Below the pieces are notes generated by a model that saw only the letters and a list, made by a program, of their open reading frames with translations, did not search any database and was not told where the DNA came from. The translations under genes were made by a program, and so were the position numbers. DNA of 64,000 nucleotides from Salipiger thiooxidans (GTDB lineage: Bacteria > Pseudomonadota > Alphaproteobacteria > Rhodobacterales > Rhodobacteraceae), in assembly GCF_900102075.1 (NCBI RefSeq), contig NZ_FNAV01000001.1:398457-462456 (forward strand). The letters run 5' to 3'. This document shows, one piece after another, positions 30,066-39,573 of this stretch (positions within the stretch are counted from its first letter, which is position 1; every line of letters begins with the position of its first letter).

Positions 30066-31382
30066 ATGAGCGATACCCACGCACAGACCGTCGCCTTCGT
30101 CCGCGACACCATGACCGAGCAGCAGGAGCCCCCGCTCTCGCAATCCGGTGCCTACAAGTGGATGCGCGAGAACCTGCTCTCGACGCCGCTGAACGTGATC
30201 CTGACACTGGTCTCGGTCTGGCTGATCTACTCGGTCCTGAGCCATGTCATGCCCTGGGCGGTGTTCGGGATCTGGGACGCCAGCAGCCTCTCGGAATGCC
30301 GCACCATCCGTGACGAGCTCTACGGCGCCGACGCCAACGTCGCCTGCTGGGCGGTGATCAGCGAACGCTGGAAGCAGCTGCTCTTCGGCTTCTACCCGCC
30401 CGAGCACTACTGGCGCCCGGTGCTGGCCTTCGTGCTGTTCCTCGTCGCGATCTCGCCGGTGCTGTTCTCGTCGCTGCCACGCAAGCTGCTGGCCTTCTCC
30501 GTCGTCGCGCCCTTCATCCTGTTCTGGCTGATCTGGGGCGGCACCATCTGGGGGCCGATCTGCGTCGCACTCGGCTTCGTCATCGGCTGGGCGATCATCC
30601 GCTACGCAAGCCCCTACATCGGCGCGCTCGGCAGCGTCATCCTCGCCATCGTCGTACCGCTTCTGTACTGGTTCGTGCTGGCCGGGCCGCTCGACGACCT
30701 GCTGGCGTCGATCCTGCCCATCGGACTCGAGCAGGTGCAGTCCAAACAGATGGGCGGCTTCATGCTGGCCATGATCATCGGCATCTCGGGCATCGCCCTG
30801 TCGCTGCCGCTGGGCATCGTGCTGGCGCTCGGCCGCCAGTCGGACCTGTTCCTCATCAACAAGTGCTCGGTGATCTTCATCGAGGTGATCCGCGGCGTGC
30901 CGCTGATCGTCTGGCTGTTCACCGCGTCGCTGCTGCTGAACTACTTCCTGCCGCCGGGCACCAACTTCGACCTCATGCTGCGGGTCATCATCATGGTGAC
31001 GCTGTTCTCCTCGGCCTACATCGCCGAGGTGGTGCGCGGGGGCCTCGCGGCCCTGCCCAAGGGCCAGTACGAAGCCGCCGACGCGCTGGGGCTCGACTAC
31101 TGGAAATCCATGCGGCTCGTGATCCTGCCGCAGGCACTCAAGATCTCGATCCCGGGGATCGTGAACACGTTCATCGGGCTCTTCAAGGACACCACGCTGG
31201 TGGTCTTCATCGGTCTGCTAGACCCCATCGGCCTGTCCAACGCGATCCGGGCCAGTACCGAGTGGAACGGCATCTACTGGGAGCTCTTCGTCTTCATCGG
31301 CCTCTGCTTCTTCATCTTCTGCTTCAGCATGGGCCGCTATTCGCTCTTCCTCGAGAAAAAGCTCCGCCGTGAGCACCGCTAA
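30066..31382 (+). CDS. aapM: Amino-acid ABC transporter permease (AapM/BztC)
   Basis: The 438-residue permease partner of AapQ has a cytoplasmic N-terminal stretch of about 40 residues, then eight or so membrane segments. The long loop with WDASSLSECRTIRDELYG is typical of AapM. Its EAA motif is AADALGLDYWKSMRLVILPQALK, broken by the ATPase. AAGGAACGATGAG upstream supplies the ribosome-binding site. Confidence 0.92.
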   Translation: MSDTHAQTVAFVRDTMTEQQEPPLSQSGAYKWMRENLLSTPLNVILTLVSVWLIYSVLSHVMPWAVFGIWDASSLSECRTIRDELYGADANVACWAVISERWKQLLFGFYPPEHYWRPVLAFVLFLVAISPVLFSSLPRKLLAFSVVAPFILFWLIWGGTIWGPICVALGFVIGWAIIRYASPYIGALGSVILAIVVPLLYWFVLAGPLDDLLASILPIGLEQVQSKQMGGFMLAMIIGISGIALSLPLGIVLALGRQSDLFLINKCSVIFIEVIRGVPLIVWLFTASLLLNYFLPPGTNFDLMLRVIIMVTLFSSAYIAEVVRGGLAALPKGQYEAADALGLDYWKSMRLVILPQALKISIPGIVNTFIGLFKDTTLVVFIGLLDPIGLSNAIRASTEWNGIYWELFVFIGLCFFIFCFSMGRYSLFLEKKLRREHR

Positions 31383-31394
31383 GGAGACCTGATC

Positions 31395-32183
31395 ATGCAA
31401 CAACAATCGACCACGTCCGTCGACCTCAGCCACATGACCGTCTCCGACGAGGTGGCCATCCAGATCACGAAGATGAACAAGTGGTACGGGAACTTCCACG
31501 TGCTGCGCGACATCGACCTGACCGTCTACCGCGGCGAGCGGATCGTCATCGCCGGGCCGTCGGGCTCGGGCAAGTCGACGATGATCCGCTGCATCAACCG
31601 CCTGGAGGAACACCAAGCGGGCAAGATCGTGGTGGACGGCACCGAACTCGGCTCCGACCTCAAGAACATCGACAAGATCCGGTCCGAGGTCGGGATGGTG
31701 TTCCAGCACTTCAACCTGTTCCCGCACCTGACCATCCTCGAGAACTGCACCCTCGCCCCGATCTGGGTTCGCAAGATCCCCAAGAAGGAGGCCGAGGCCA
31801 CGGCGATGCACTTCCTCGAGAAGGTGAAGATCCCCGAGCAGGCCAACAAGTACCCCGGCCAGCTCTCGGGCGGTCAGCAGCAGCGCGTGGCCATCGCCCG
31901 CTCGCTCTGCATGAAGCCGCGGATCATGCTCTTCGACGAGCCCACCTCGGCGCTCGATCCCGAGATGATCAAGGAGGTGCTCGACACCATGGTATCGCTC
32001 GCCGAGGAAGGCATGACCATGATCTGCGTGACCCACGAGATGGGCTTCGCGCAGGCTGTGGCCAACCGGGTGATCTTCATGGACGCGGGCCAGATCGTCG
32101 AACAGAACGAGCCCAAGGAGTTCTTCAACAACCCGCAGCACGAGCGGACGAAGCTGTTCCTCAGCCAGATCCTCGGCCACTGA
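31395..32183 (+). CDS. aapP: Amino-acid ABC transporter ATPase (AapP/BztD)
   Basis: The 262-residue ATPase has Walker [10 protein letters not shown] (about 55-63), the Q-loop in [12 protein letters not shown], signature [15 protein letters not shown], Walker [14 protein letters not shown] and the switch His in CVTHEMGFA. It powers AapQM. It follows aapM by 12 bp with AAGGAG upstream, and ends at two strong terminators. Confidence 0.94.
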   Translation: MQQQSTTSVDLSHMTVSDEVAIQITKMNKWYGNFHVLRDIDLTVYRGERIVIAGPSGSGKSTMIRCINRLEEHQAGKIVVDGTELGSDLKNIDKIRSEVGMVFQHFNLFPHLTILENCTLAPIWVRKIPKKEAEATAMHFLEKVKIPEQANKYPGQLSGGQQQRVAIARSLCMKPRIMLFDEPTSALDPEMIKEVLDTMVSLAEEGMTMICVTHEMGFAQAVANRVIFMDAGQIVEQNEPKEFFNNPQHERTKLFLSQILGH

Positions 32184-32215
32184 GCCCCCTGCCCGTCATT
32201 GCAGCCGGACGCAGC

Positions 32216-32246
32216 AAGGGCCCGCCATCCCGGCGGGCCCTTTTCT
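32216..32246 (+). terminator. Intrinsic terminator after aapP
   Basis: An 11-bp stem (32216-32226 with 32232-32242) is followed by TTTTC, 33 bp after the aapP stop. Confidence 0.88.
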
Positions 32247-32310
32247 CGCGCGCTGAAGCGGTCTCTTGACCGAGACGGGATCGCCCCGCCCCGCCGTATC
32301 AACGCAAAGA

Positions 32311-32343
32311 AAAACGCCCCGGAGAGGCTCTCCGGGGCGTTTT
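32311..32343. terminator. Bidirectional terminator after rpmD
   Basis: A 15-bp perfect stem (32311-32325 with 32329-32343) around a 3-nt loop has T runs on both sides. It ends the minus-strand ribosomal-protein transcript 23 bp after rpmD and backs up the aapP terminator. Confidence 0.9.
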
Positions 32344-32365
32344 CCTGTCATGGTCAGAGCTGGCT

Positions 32366-32554
32366 TCAGCCGCGCTCTTCGATGATCTCGACGAGGTGCG
32401 GGATCTTGGCAACCATGCCGCGCACGGCGGGGGTGTCCTCGAGCTCGCGGGTCTTGTGCATCTTGTTCAGGCCCAGGCCGATCAGCGTCTTGCGCTGGAC
32501 TTCGGGGCGACGGATCGGCGAGCCGATCTGCTTGACAACAATGGTCTTAGCCAT
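32366..32554 (-). CDS. rpmD: 50S ribosomal protein L30
   Basis: The 62-residue protein starts [17 protein letters not shown] and has the L30 core [21 protein letters not shown]. It starts 5 bp after the rpsE stop and is the last gene of the minus-strand cluster. In most bacteria rplO follows; here a terminator follows and rplO is 17 kb away on the opposite strand. Length is standard for bacterial L30. Confidence 0.96.
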   Translation of the reverse strand: MAKTIVVKQIGSPIRRPEVQRKTLIGLGLNKMHKTRELEDTPAVRGMVAKIPHLVEIIEERG

Positions 32555-32559
32555 GGATC

Positions 32560-33147
32560 TCAGGCCTCCTCAGCGACTTGGGTCGACTCGGCCGCAGCGT
32601 CTTCACGCTTGGGCAGGATGTCGGCCACTTTCTTGCCGCGGCGCTGTGCGACGTTGCGCGGCGACTGCTCGCGCCCGAGGCCGGCCAGCGTGGCGCGGAT
32701 CATGTTGTAGGGGTTCTGCGAACCGATCGACTTGGCGACCACGTCGTGCACGCCCAGCATCTCGAACACGGCACGCATCGGACCACCGGCGATGATACCG
32801 GTACCTTGCGGTGCGGTGCGCATCACGACGCGGCCAGCGCCGTGGCGGCCTTCGATATCGTGGTGCAGGGTGCGGCCTTCGCGCAGCGGCACGCGGATCA
32901 TCTTGCGCTTCGCCTGCTCAGTGGCCTTGCGGATGGCCTCGGGGACCTCCTTGGCCTTACCCTTGCCAAAGCCGACGCGGCCCTTCTGGTCGCCCACAAC
33001 CACGAGTGCAGCGAAGCCGAAACGCTTGCCGCCCTTCACGGTCTTGGACACACGGTTGATCGCGACAAGGCGATCGGCGAATTCGGGTGCGGCGTCCTCG
33101 CGGTCGCGGCGACCACGGCCTTCCCGGCGGTTATCACGTTCTGCCAT
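32560..33147 (-). CDS. rpsE: 30S ribosomal protein S5
   Basis: The 195-residue protein has the double-stranded-RNA-binding S5 domain ([23 protein letters not shown]) and the C-terminal domain with [32 protein letters not shown] 33147 is preferred because AAGGAATGCCAG precedes it and MAERDNR begins the family. A 191-bp gap upstream separates it from rplR and contains the hairpin 33275-33297. Confidence 0.96.
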   Translation of the reverse strand: MAERDNRREGRGRRDREDAAPEFADRLVAINRVSKTVKGGKRFGFAALVVVGDQKGRVGFGKGKAKEVPEAIRKATEQAKRKMIRVPLREGRTLHHDIEGRHGAGRVVMRTAPQGTGIIAGGPMRAVFEMLGVHDVVAKSIGSQNPYNMIRATLAGLGREQSPRNVAQRRGKKVADILPKREDAAAESTQVAEEA

Positions 33148-33274
33148 CTGGCATTCCTTCTGTTCAGGGTCGGCGCGCGGCTCAACGCGTTGCACCGGAT
33201 GGTGTCGATCCTTGGTGAGCCCCTGCGATAGGCGAAGGGTCCCGGATCATCGAGGCGTTGCCGCCTACAGGAAA

Positions 33275-33297
33275 GCGGGGCGACAGGGCCGCCCCGC
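33275..33297 (-). terminator. Hairpin between rplR and rpsE
   Basis: GCGGGGCG (33275-33282) pairs with CGCCCCGC (33290-33297), followed on the minus strand by TTTCC. It sits in the 191-bp gap between rplR and rpsE and may attenuate the rpsE-rpmD end of the operon. Confidence 0.5.
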
Positions 33298-33338
33298 GTT
33301 TCGACCGCCAGGTGAGCGTCAGGCGCCCACCCTGCGGA

Positions 33339-33698
33339 TCAGATCTTCAGACCTGCTTCGCGGGCGGCGTCGGCCAGAGCCTTCACACGACCGTGGAACA
33401 GGAAACCGCCGCGGTCGAAGTAGGCTTCTTCCACACCGGCTGCCTTCGCGCGCTCGGCAATCGCGGCGCCCACCTTCGCGGCGGCCTCCACGTTGCCCTT
33501 GCCGACGACGCCCAGATCCTTCTCGAGCGAGGAGGCCGAGGCCAGGGTCACGCCCTGCACGTCGTCGATCAGCTGCACGCTGATGTTCTTGTTCGAACGG
33601 TGCACCGAAAGCCGCACGCGGCCTGCGTTCACCTTGCGAAGCTTGTTCCGGACGCGCAGGCGGCGCTTGAGGAACAGTTCCCGTTTGCTGAGTGCCAT
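33339..33698 (-). CDS. rplR: 50S ribosomal protein L18
   Basis: The 119-residue 5S-rRNA-binding protein begins [20 protein letters not shown], has [18 protein letters not shown] and ends [24 protein letters not shown], all typical of L18. It follows rplF by 11 bp on the minus strand and is separated from rpsE by a longer gap with a hairpin. Confidence 0.97.
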   Translation of the reverse strand: MALSKRELFLKRRLRVRNKLRKVNAGRVRLSVHRSNKNISVQLIDDVQGVTLASASSLEKDLGVVGKGNVEAAAKVGAAIAERAKAAGVEEAYFDRGGFLFHGRVKALADAAREAGLKI

Positions 33699-33709
33699 TG
33701 TCTGCGTCC

Positions 33710-34243
33710 TTACTTCTTCTTGCCTTCCTTGGCGAAGATGTATTCGCCCTTATAGCGAATACCCTTGCCTTTGTAGGGCTCGGGGCGGCGCCAGTCGCGA
33801 ATGTTCGCGGCAACCTGGCCAACCTGCTGGATGTCGTGACCTTCCACGACGATCTCCGTCGGCTTCGCGCAGGTGACCGTGATCCCCTCCGGAATGTCGA
33901 AGTTCACGTCGTGGCTGTAGCCCAGGTTCAGCTTCAGGACCGAACCCTGAACCGCGGCGCGGTAACCCACACCCTGGATCTCGAGCTCTTTCTTGAAGGT
34001 GTTCTGAACACCGTGCACCATGTTCGCGACGACGGTGCGGGACATGCCCCACTGCTGGCGCGCGCGCTTGGAGTTGCCGCGCGGCTCAACGGACACACTG
34101 TTTTCGTCGACGGTGATGGTCACGTCGTCGGTGGCGACGAAGGTCTGGGTGCCTTTCGGCCCCTTAACTTCGACGGTCTGGCCGCTGACGGATGCGGTGA
34201 CACCCGAGGGCAGCTCAACCGGCTTTTTCCCAATACGAGACAT
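33710..34243 (-). CDS. rplF: 50S ribosomal protein L6
   Basis: The 177-residue protein starts [19 protein letters not shown], with AAGGAGGGACTG just upstream, which rules out the 15-residue longer frame. The second L6 repeat ends [30 protein letters not shown], the conserved C-terminus contacting 23S helix 97. It sits between rpsH and rplR in ancestral order. Confidence 0.97.
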   Translation of the reverse strand: MSRIGKKPVELPSGVTASVSGQTVEVKGPKGTQTFVATDDVTITVDENSVSVEPRGNSKRARQQWGMSRTVVANMVHGVQNTFKKELEIQGVGYRAAVQGSVLKLNLGYSHDVNFDIPEGITVTCAKPTEIVVEGHDIQQVGQVAANIRDWRRPEPYKGKGIRYKGEYIFAKEGKKK

Positions 34244-34253
34244 CAGTCCCTCC

Positions 34254-34646
34254 TTAGAATACCGTGCAGAGCACCTCGCCGCCAACATTGGCAGCGCGGG
34301 CGTTCGCGTCCGACATCACACCTTTAGGCGTGCTGACAATCGACACACCCAGGCCCTGGCGGACCGAGGGGATGTCCTTGACACCCATGTAGACGCGGCG
34401 GCCGGGCTTGGAGACCCGCTTGAGCTCGCGAATGACGGGGGTGCCGTCGAAGTACTTCAGGCTGATCTCGAGCGTCGGGTGACCGTTGGTGTCGGTCCCG
34501 GACTCGTAGCCGCGGATGTAACCTTCGTCCGCGAGCACATCGAGAACCCAGGCGCGCAGCTTCGAGCCGGGGGTCGACACGGTCGACTTGCCACGCAGCT
34601 GTGCGTTACGGATACGGGTGAGCATATCGCCGATAGGATCGTTCAT
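34254..34646 (-). CDS. rpsH: 30S ribosomal protein S8
   Basis: The 130-residue protein begins [20 protein letters not shown] and has the S8 C-terminal signature [24 protein letters not shown] split across two strands. In E. coli S8 is the spc operon translational repressor that binds the rplE leader; the corresponding control is plausible here but no site was identified. Gaps to rpsN and rplF are 12 and 10 bp. Confidence 0.97.
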   Translation of the reverse strand: MNDPIGDMLTRIRNAQLRGKSTVSTPGSKLRAWVLDVLADEGYIRGYESGTDTNGHPTLEISLKYFDGTPVIRELKRVSKPGRRVYMGVKDIPSVRQGLGVSIVSTPKGVMSDANARAANVGGEVLCTVF

Positions 34647-34658
34647 CTCATACCCTCC

Positions 34659-34964
34659 TTACCAGCTCGACTTCACGACGCCGGGCAGCTGACCGTTCGA
34701 GCCCAGCTCGCGCAGCATGATCCGGGAGATCTTGAGCTTGCGGTAGTAGGCATGCGGACGGCCGGTCAGCTGGCAACGGTTGTGCAGGCGGCTCGGGGCG
34801 GAGTTGCGCGGAAGTTTCGCCAGTTTCAGGCGAGCCTTGAAGCGCTCTTCCATCGGTTTGGATTCGTCGTTCGCGATCTCTTTGAGCTCAGCGCGCTTGG
34901 CGGCGTACTTCTCCACCAGCGCCTGGCGCTTCTTCTCGCGTTCGATCATGGATTTCTTGGCCAT
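34659..34964 (-). CDS. rpsN: 30S ribosomal protein S14
   Basis: The 101-residue S14 begins [21 protein letters not shown]. It is the zinc-independent long form: the CxxC motifs of the short form are absent, and [31 protein letters not shown] lies in the C-terminal half. It follows rplE by 12 bp. Confidence 0.97.
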   Translation of the reverse strand: MAKKSMIEREKKRQALVEKYAAKRAELKEIANDESKPMEERFKARLKLAKLPRNSAPSRLHNRCQLTGRPHAYYRKLKISRIMLRELGSNGQLPGVVKSSW

Positions 34965-34976
34965 GTCTGTCGCTCC

Positions 34977-35537
34977 TTACGCGTTGAAGGGCATGTTGAA
35001 AGCCTTCAACAGCGCCTTGGCTTCCGCATCGGTGGATGCGGTGGTGGTGATGATGATGTCCATGCCCCAGACCTCGTCGACCTTGTCGAAGTCGATCTCG
35101 GGGAAGACGATGTGTTCCTTGATGCCCATGGCAAAGTTGCCACGGCCGTCGAACGACGGCTTCACACCGCGGAAGTCCCGGATCCGGGGCATCGCGACGT
35201 TGATCAGGCGATCGAGGAATTCATACATCCGGTCACCACGCAGGGTCACCTTGGCGCCCAGCGGCATCTCTTCACGAACGCGGAAGCCGGCGATCGACTT
35301 CTTGGCTTTCGTGGTGACAGCATGCTGGCCGGCGATCTTGGTCAGGTCTTCCTGAGCCGATTTCGCCTTCTTGGAGTCGCGCACGGCTTCGGCACCGCAG
35401 CCGATGTTCAGAACGATCTTATCGAGTGCAGGGATCTGCATGTCGTTCTTGTAGCCGAACTCTTCTTTCAGAGCGGCCTTGATGTCGCTGCGGAAATGCG
35501 CCTTGAGACGCGGGGTGTAGTTCGCGGTATCAAGCAT
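34977..35537 (-). CDS. rplE: 50S ribosomal protein L5
   Basis: The 186-residue protein, which binds 5S rRNA with L18, has the L5 signatures [13 protein letters not shown], the [18 protein letters not shown] segment and the end [22 protein letters not shown]. It overlaps rplX by 8 bp (35530-35537), indicating coupled translation. Length is slightly above the E. coli protein, as usual in the lineage. Confidence 0.97.
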   Translation of the reverse strand: MLDTANYTPRLKAHFRSDIKAALKEEFGYKNDMQIPALDKIVLNIGCGAEAVRDSKKAKSAQEDLTKIAGQHAVTTKAKKSIAGFRVREEMPLGAKVTLRGDRMYEFLDRLINVAMPRIRDFRGVKPSFDGRGNFAMGIKEHIVFPEIDFDKVDEVWGMDIIITTTASTDAEAKALLKAFNMPFNA

Positions 35538-35841
35538 CGATCACGTCCCCCGTGGTCTTGGCGAAGCGGACCTTCTTGTCGCCTTCGATGCGGAAGCCGA
35601 CGCGGGTCGGTTTGCCGTTTGCATCGACGATGGCGATGTTCGAGAGGTCCAGCGGCATTGCCTGGGACAGACGGCCGCCTTGCGACGTCTGGCTCTGGCG
35701 CGTGTGACGGATGGCCATGTTGATGCCGCCGACGATGGCCTTGCCGGCCTTCGGATCGACGGATTCGATGGTCCCGGTCTTGCCCTTGTCCTTGCCGGCA
35801 AGGACGATGACCTTGTCACCTTTTTTCAGCTTGGCAGCCAT
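35530..35841 (-). CDS. rplX: 50S ribosomal protein L24
   Basis: The 103-residue assembly initiator begins [20 protein letters not shown], the KOW motif that contacts 23S rRNA. It overlaps rplN by 1 bp and rplE by 8 bp. Order L14-L24-L5 is ancestral. Confidence 0.97.
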   Translation of the reverse strand: MAAKLKKGDKVIVLAGKDKGKTGTIESVDPKAGKAIVGGINMAIRHTRQSQTSQGGRLSQAMPLDLSNIAIVDANGKPTRVGFRIEGDKKVRFAKTTGDVIDA

Positions 35842-36209
35842 CAGAGCACCTCCGGCGCGAGCGAGATGATCTTCATGAAGTTCTTCGCACGCAGCTCGCG
35901 AACGACCGGCCCGAAGATACGGGTGCCGACCGGCTCGCCCGAGTTGTTCAGGATGACGGCCGCGTTGCGGTCGAAGCGGATGGACGTGCCGTCTTCACGG
36001 CGGACTTCCTTGGCGGTGCGCACGACGACGGCCTTGCGGACGTCACCCTTCTTCACGCGACCGCGCGGAATGGCCTCTTTCACCGAGACGACGATGATGT
36101 CGCCGACCGATGCGTAGCGGCGATGCGAGCCGCCGAGGACCTTGATGCACTGAACTTTCCGGGCACCGGAATTGTCAGCGACATCCAGATTGGTCTGCAT
36201 CTGGATCAT
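35841..36209 (-). CDS. rplN: 50S ribosomal protein L14
   Basis: The 122-residue protein begins [22 protein letters not shown] and contains [23 protein letters not shown] and the end [20 protein letters not shown]14 forms an intersubunit bridge. A 75-bp gap separates it from rpsQ; no hairpin is evident there. Confidence 0.97.
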   Translation of the reverse strand: MIQMQTNLDVADNSGARKVQCIKVLGGSHRRYASVGDIIVVSVKEAIPRGRVKKGDVRKAVVVRTAKEVRREDGTSIRFDRNAAVILNNSGEPVGTRIFGPVVRELRAKNFMKIISLAPEVL

Positions 36210-36284
36210 GTGGTTTCTCCCGACCTTTGGGGGCTGTTCTTGGTCTACCCCCCAGGGTTTCGATCAAACTCGGACGTGGGCGGA

Positions 36285-36515
36285 TTACTCCGCGATCACT
36301 TCCCAGCGTTTCGTCTTCGACTTCGGAGCGCACTCGATGATGCGGACCATATCGCCGACAGCGAACTTTTCCGCCTCGTCGTGAGCGCGGTATTTCTTCG
36401 ACTTCTTGATGGTCTTCTGCAGCACCGGGTGCTTGAAGCGGCGGACCACCTGGACCGTGACGGTCTGAGCGTTGGCGGTGGAGGTCACGGTGCCTTGCAG
36501 GATACGCTTGGGCAT
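36285..36515 (-). CDS. rpsQ: 30S ribosomal protein S17
   Basis: The 76-residue protein starts [21 protein letters not shown] and has the OB-fold signature [22 protein letters not shown]. It follows rpmC by 12 bp on the minus strand and helps fold the 5' domain of 16S rRNA. Length is normal. Confidence 0.97.
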   Translation of the reverse strand: MPKRILQGTVTSTANAQTVTVQVVRRFKHPVLQKTIKKSKKYRAHDEAEKFAVGDMVRIIECAPKSKTKRWEVIAE

Positions 36516-36527
36516 GGGGTTAACTCC

Positions 36528-36734
36528 TTATTCCGCCGAAGCCGCGGCAGCGGCTTTCTGGTTCAGCACGGTCTTGACGCGTGCCACGTCGCGACGCACC
36601 TGGCGGATGCGTGCGGTGTTCTCGATGGCTCCGGTGGCTTTCTGGAAGCGGAGGTTGAAGGCCTCCTTCTTCAGGGCCACGAGCTCGTCCCGGAGCTGGT
36701 CCGGGGTCTTCGAGCTAAGCTCTTTGGCGTCCAT
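36528..36734 (-). CDS. rpmC: 50S ribosomal protein L29
   Basis: The 68-residue helical protein near the exit tunnel begins [21 protein letters not shown] and has [43 protein letters not shown] gives the ribosome-binding site. It is first of the rpmC-to-rpmD transcript, with a good promoter at 36822-36850. It usually follows rplP, here moved 2.4 kb upstream by intervening genes. Confidence 0.97.
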   Translation of the reverse strand: MDAKELSSKTPDQLRDELVALKKEAFNLRFQKATGAIENTARIRQVRRDVARVKTVLNQKAAAAASAE

Positions 36735-36821
36735 ATCGGTCGCTCCTTTGTTGCAACATCACCGGAGAGCCCCGTCGTTAAGCGGGTCACCCTGATTCCC
36801 GGTGGAGGTGGATGAACGCGG

Positions 36822-36850
36822 TCTATAGGCGCGTTGGGGCGAGATGGCAA
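36822..36850 (-). promoter_or_regulatory. Promoter of the rpmC-rpsQ...rpmD operon
   Basis: On the minus strand TTGCCA (36845-36850) and TATAGA (36822-36827) are 17 bp apart, about 88 bp before the rpmC start. Five of six -35 and most -10 positions match consensus. It shares its form with the rplO promoter (TTGCCT, 17 bp, TATAGG). Confidence 0.6.
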
Positions 36851-36882
36851 GGAGAGTCTTGGACCGCCGAGGTCCGCCTAGC

Positions 36883-37053
36883 CTAGCGCCCGCCACGCAT
36901 CGCTTTGAACAATCGGACCAAGCTCTCCGAAGACGGTTTACGGCCTATCAGGAATGCTATCGCTACAAGAGCGAGCAACACGGCACCAAGCCCCAAGCCT
37001 TCAGCGACACCGATATTCAATTCTGCATTCGCGATGAGTTCTGTCAGGTTCAT
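36883..37053 (-). CDS. Small single-pass membrane protein, unknown
   Basis: I do not recognise this 56-residue protein. It begins MNLTELIANAELNIGVAEG, has one transmembrane helix (GLGLGAVLLALVAIAFLIG, about residues 19-37) and a basic cytoplasmic tail (RKPSSESLVRLFKAMRGGR). GGAGAGG 3-9 nt before ATG 37053 supports the start. It sits in a noticeably less GC-rich island between rpmC and the 2OG-oxygenase gene, which suggests a later insertion. It could be a spurious frame, but the ribosome-binding site and the clean helix favour a gene. Confidence 0.45.
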   Translation of the reverse strand: MNLTELIANAELNIGVAEGLGLGAVLLALVAIAFLIGRKPSSESLVRLFKAMRGGR

Positions 37054-37411
37054 TGACCTCTCCAAAACTTTCGAGGGTCAATGTTCGTGAGAACAAAGGA
37101 GCGCCCCCCGACAAAGTTGTCGGTTACGATCCTCAGTCCTCTTTTCCTACAAAGGTGGCGCCACCATTTTGGTCGGGCACCGCCCCAGAAGCGATCTGGG
37201 TATTTAGTGAACTCAAAACTAGCTACTGACACCACGCTTTCGGGCGGCCGCCGAAGCTCGACATGCAGGTCGTCGATCTTTGGCCTTCACTCGAAAGATG
37301 TCAGATCAATTCGATCAAGACTCTGCAATACCAACGAGCCTGTTGGGCTCCGCCCGTTCGCACCTCAAACGCTCCCCCGGAGCGTTTGCCGTGCAAAGCC
37401 CGGACCGGCGC
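37054..37411. other. Low-GC intergenic region without a clear gene
   Basis: This stretch has clearly lower GC than the rest of the window. It holds a 12-bp perfect palindrome GGTGGCGCCACC (37154-37165), possible remnants of short reading frames (one minus-strand frame of 61 codons, 37050-37235, judged unreliable), and a hairpin at 37367-37387. It looks like decayed or acquired DNA. Confidence 0.5.
37367..37387 (-). terminator. Hairpin after the 2OG-oxygenase-like gene
   Basis: AAACGCTCC (37367-37375) pairs perfectly with GGAGCGTTT (37379-37387), 25 bp past the stop of the minus-strand gene. The T run is short (TTT). Confidence 0.6.
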
Positions 37412-38032
37412 TCACTCCCACTTGTAGTTGAAGCTGACCGAGATGCGCTCGTCTTCCGACGTGTTGGGCGGGACCTCGTGGCGCAGCCACGATTCCCAGA
37501 GCAGCACGTCGCCCACCGCCGGGGCCTCGTAGACGAAGGTCTTCAGTTCCTCGCGGCAGCCCTTGCGGCGCGCGGGGGCGGCCATCATGAAGCCCAGACG
37601 CGGGTCCTCGAGCTTCAGGGCCGAGGCGCCGTCGGGCATCGAGACATAGGTCGTCCCCGAGATCACCGAGTGCGGATGGATGTGCGAAGAATGCGTGCCG
37701 CCCTCGGGCAGGAGGTTGATCCAAATGTCCTCGACCACCAGCGTCTTGTCGCCAAGGTCGAACTCGAGGTCCTCGGCAAAGGCCGCGACGTGCTTGTCGA
37801 TGGCGGCCACCAGATCGGCGAAGATCGGGAAGCGCCACGGCAGGTCGGTCAGCGAGGCATAGGAGGTGTAGCCCGGGTAGTTGTTCTCGTCGCACCACTC
37901 CTGCCCCGCCTCGTCGTCCTCGGCGATGGACCAGCACGAGGTCTCGAGCTCGGAGGTGTCGACAGCGGGCCCGTGCTCGGAGAGCCGGGCGTGGTACAGG
38001 CGGGTCGCGAAGAGGGATCGGATCTGGCTCAT
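37412..38032 (-). CDS. 2OG-Fe(II) oxygenase-like protein (TIGR02466 family)
   Basis: The 206-residue protein has the family signatures NNYPGYTSYASL, IWINLLPEGGTHSSHIHPHSVISG, and WLRHEVPPNTSEDERISVSFNY. Histidines in the SSHIHPHS and LRHEV segments, with the Arg of RISVSF, fit an iron and 2-oxoglutarate site in a cupin-like fold. The substrate is unknown. It lies inside the S10-spc region between rplP and rpmC, divergent from the lysozyme-like gene. Such insertions are frequent in Rhodobacterales. Confidence 0.8.
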   Translation of the reverse strand: MSQIRSLFATRLYHARLSEHGPAVDTSELETSCWSIAEDDEAGQEWCDENNYPGYTSYASLTDLPWRFPIFADLVAAIDKHVAAFAEDLEFDLGDKTLVVEDIWINLLPEGGTHSSHIHPHSVISGTTYVSMPDGASALKLEDPRLGFMMAAPARRKGCREELKTFVYEAPAVGDVLLWESWLRHEVPPNTSEDERISVSFNYKWE

Positions 38033-38133
38033 GTCCGCGTCTTAGCCTGAGTCGGGGCGGCTGGCGAGAGGCAAGGATTTCTCAACCGGTGTCTGCGAAG
38101 CTCTGCCGCACCGGAACCGATCCCGAGGTCAGA

Positions 38134-38889
38134 ATGACCCTGCCGCGCCTGCTGGCCCTCTTCCTGCTGCTCTGCGGCGCCATGCTTTGCGTCCCGTTGC
38201 TTTGCGGCCCCGCCCGCGCCGCGGCCTTCCTGCCGTTGGGCGAGACACGGGGGCCGCTGCTGCAGCAGGGACAGGCGCTGATCGCGCCCCGTGGTGGCGC
38301 GCCGAGCGACGGGGCGAACGGCGGGGCGAGCCTCTTTGCGGGCACGCAGGGGGGCAGCTTCTTCGAGCCGGTGGTGCGGGCGGCCCCCCTGCCCGCGCTG
38401 GCGCCCTCGAGCAACGTCGCCGAGCACATCCGCAACGTCATCGCCCTGGCCGAGGCCGGGCCCGCCGGCTACGACGCCATCCAGCACGGCGCGCGCAGCC
38501 TGCCGCGCAAGCGCCCCACCGCGATGACCCTGGGCGAGATCTACGACTGGATCGCCGCGACCCCCGGCCAGCCCCACGCCATCGGGCGCTACCAGTTCGT
38601 CCCCGATACGCTGCGCGCGCTGGTGCGCCGGGCCGGGCTCTCGCGCGAGACGCGCTTCACGCCCCGGGTGCAGGACCACCTCGCCGACCTGCTCCTGCTC
38701 GACGCCGGCCTGCCCGAGGCGCAGCGGGGCGAGATCACGCCCCGCAGTTTCATGCACAATCTCGCGGGGATCTGGGCCGGGCTGCCCCTGCCCTCGGGCA
38801 AGTCGCGGTACCACGGCTACGCGGGCAACAAAGCGACGATGACCTGGGCCCGGTTCGAGCGGGAAATGGCGCCGGTGTTCCGGCGATGA
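38134..38889 (+). CDS. Secreted lysozyme/transglycosylase-like protein
   Basis: The 251-residue protein has a signal peptide (LLALFLLLCGAMLCVPLLC, cleavage near ARAAA) and a C-terminal domain from about residue 95 with IALAEAGPAGYDAIQ, MTLGEIYDWIA and the hallmark AIGRYQFVPDTLRALVRRAG, then RFTPRVQDHLADLLLL. This resembles phage-type muramidases and GH104-like endolysins. The Glu in AEAG may be the acid. The middle (about 30-90) looks disordered. ATG 38134 follows GAGGTCAGA; the longer frame to 38089 has no site. It is the only plus-strand gene between rplP and rpmC. Confidence 0.7.
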   Translation: MTLPRLLALFLLLCGAMLCVPLLCGPARAAAFLPLGETRGPLLQQGQALIAPRGGAPSDGANGGASLFAGTQGGSFFEPVVRAAPLPALAPSSNVAEHIRNVIALAEAGPAGYDAIQHGARSLPRKRPTAMTLGEIYDWIAATPGQPHAIGRYQFVPDTLRALVRRAGLSRETRFTPRVQDHLADLLLLDAGLPEAQRGEITPRSFMHNLAGIWAGLPLPSGKSRYHGYAGNKATMTWARFEREMAPVFRR

Positions 38890-39072
38890 GGGACGCGCGG
38901 TACTGGGGGTCGAGGCTACGGCGGCGGGTTGGGTGACCTCCAACGACACGTCGGGCCTCGGACTGCGGGCCGCCGACAGAGAACCGGGAACCGGGAACCG
39001 GCGAACACCGTGCTGCGGACACGGTCAAGGCCCCGGAGCATGAAACAGGGCGCAACGGCTCGGAAACGGGAA

Positions 39073-39100
39073 GGCCCCCGCCGATCGCTCGGCAGGGGCC
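39073..39100 (-). terminator. Terminator-like hairpin after rplP
   Basis: An 11-bp stem with one bulge (39073-39084 with 39089-39100) lies 46 bp past rplP. On the minus strand TTCCCGTTTCC follows, so the T run is weak. It likely separates rplB...rplP from the inserted genes. Confidence 0.6.
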
Positions 39101-39146
39101 CAATTCTTGGCTCGATGTCCTGGTGCGGGCGGACCCGCGACCGGGA

Positions 39147-39560
39147 TTACCAGTCTTCGCGGACGACGACGCGGGTCTTGATCGGAAGCTTCATCGCGGC
39201 AAGGCGCAGGGCCTCACGTGCGATGTCTTCGCTGACGCCGTCGATCTCGAACATCACGCGGCCGGGCTTGACCTTGCAGGCCCAGTAATCGACCGAGCCC
39301 TTACCCTTACCCATCCGGACTTCGGTGGGCTTGGAGGTCACCGGGGTGTCCGGGAAGATGCGGATCCAGACACGGCCCTGACGCTTCATGTGACGCGTCA
39401 TGGCACGACGTGCGGCTTCGATCTGCCGGGCGGTGACGCGCTCGGGCTGCAGAGCCTTCAGGCCGTAGTGGCCGAAGTTGAGATCAGAACCGCCTTTTGC
39501 CTCGCCGGAAATCCGGCCCTTGAACATCTTGCGGAACTTTGTGCGTTTCGGTTGAAGCAT
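39147..39560 (-). CDS. rplP: 50S ribosomal protein L16
   Basis: The 137-residue protein begins [24 protein letters not shown] and has the [13 protein letters not shown] and [31 protein letters not shown] core that contacts the A-site tRNA. It follows rpsC by 13 bp. rpmC normally comes next, but here the operon stops at a hairpin. Confidence 0.97.
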   Translation of the reverse strand: MLQPKRTKFRKMFKGRISGEAKGGSDLNFGHYGLKALQPERVTARQIEAARRAMTRHMKRQGRVWIRIFPDTPVTSKPTEVRMGKGKGSVDYWACKVKPGRVMFEIDGVSEDIAREALRLAAMKLPIKTRVVVREDW

Positions 39561-39573
39561 GTCTCAAACTCCC

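Noticed and set aside
27557..30112. 851-codon minus-strand frame over the amino-acid transporter
   Set aside because: Antisense shadow of aapJ-aapQ, rich in His, Gln and Arg.
37050..37235. 61-codon minus-strand frame upstream of the small membrane protein
   Set aside because: No ribosome-binding site or recognisable domain, odd composition; the 4-bp overlap with the next start is the only support.
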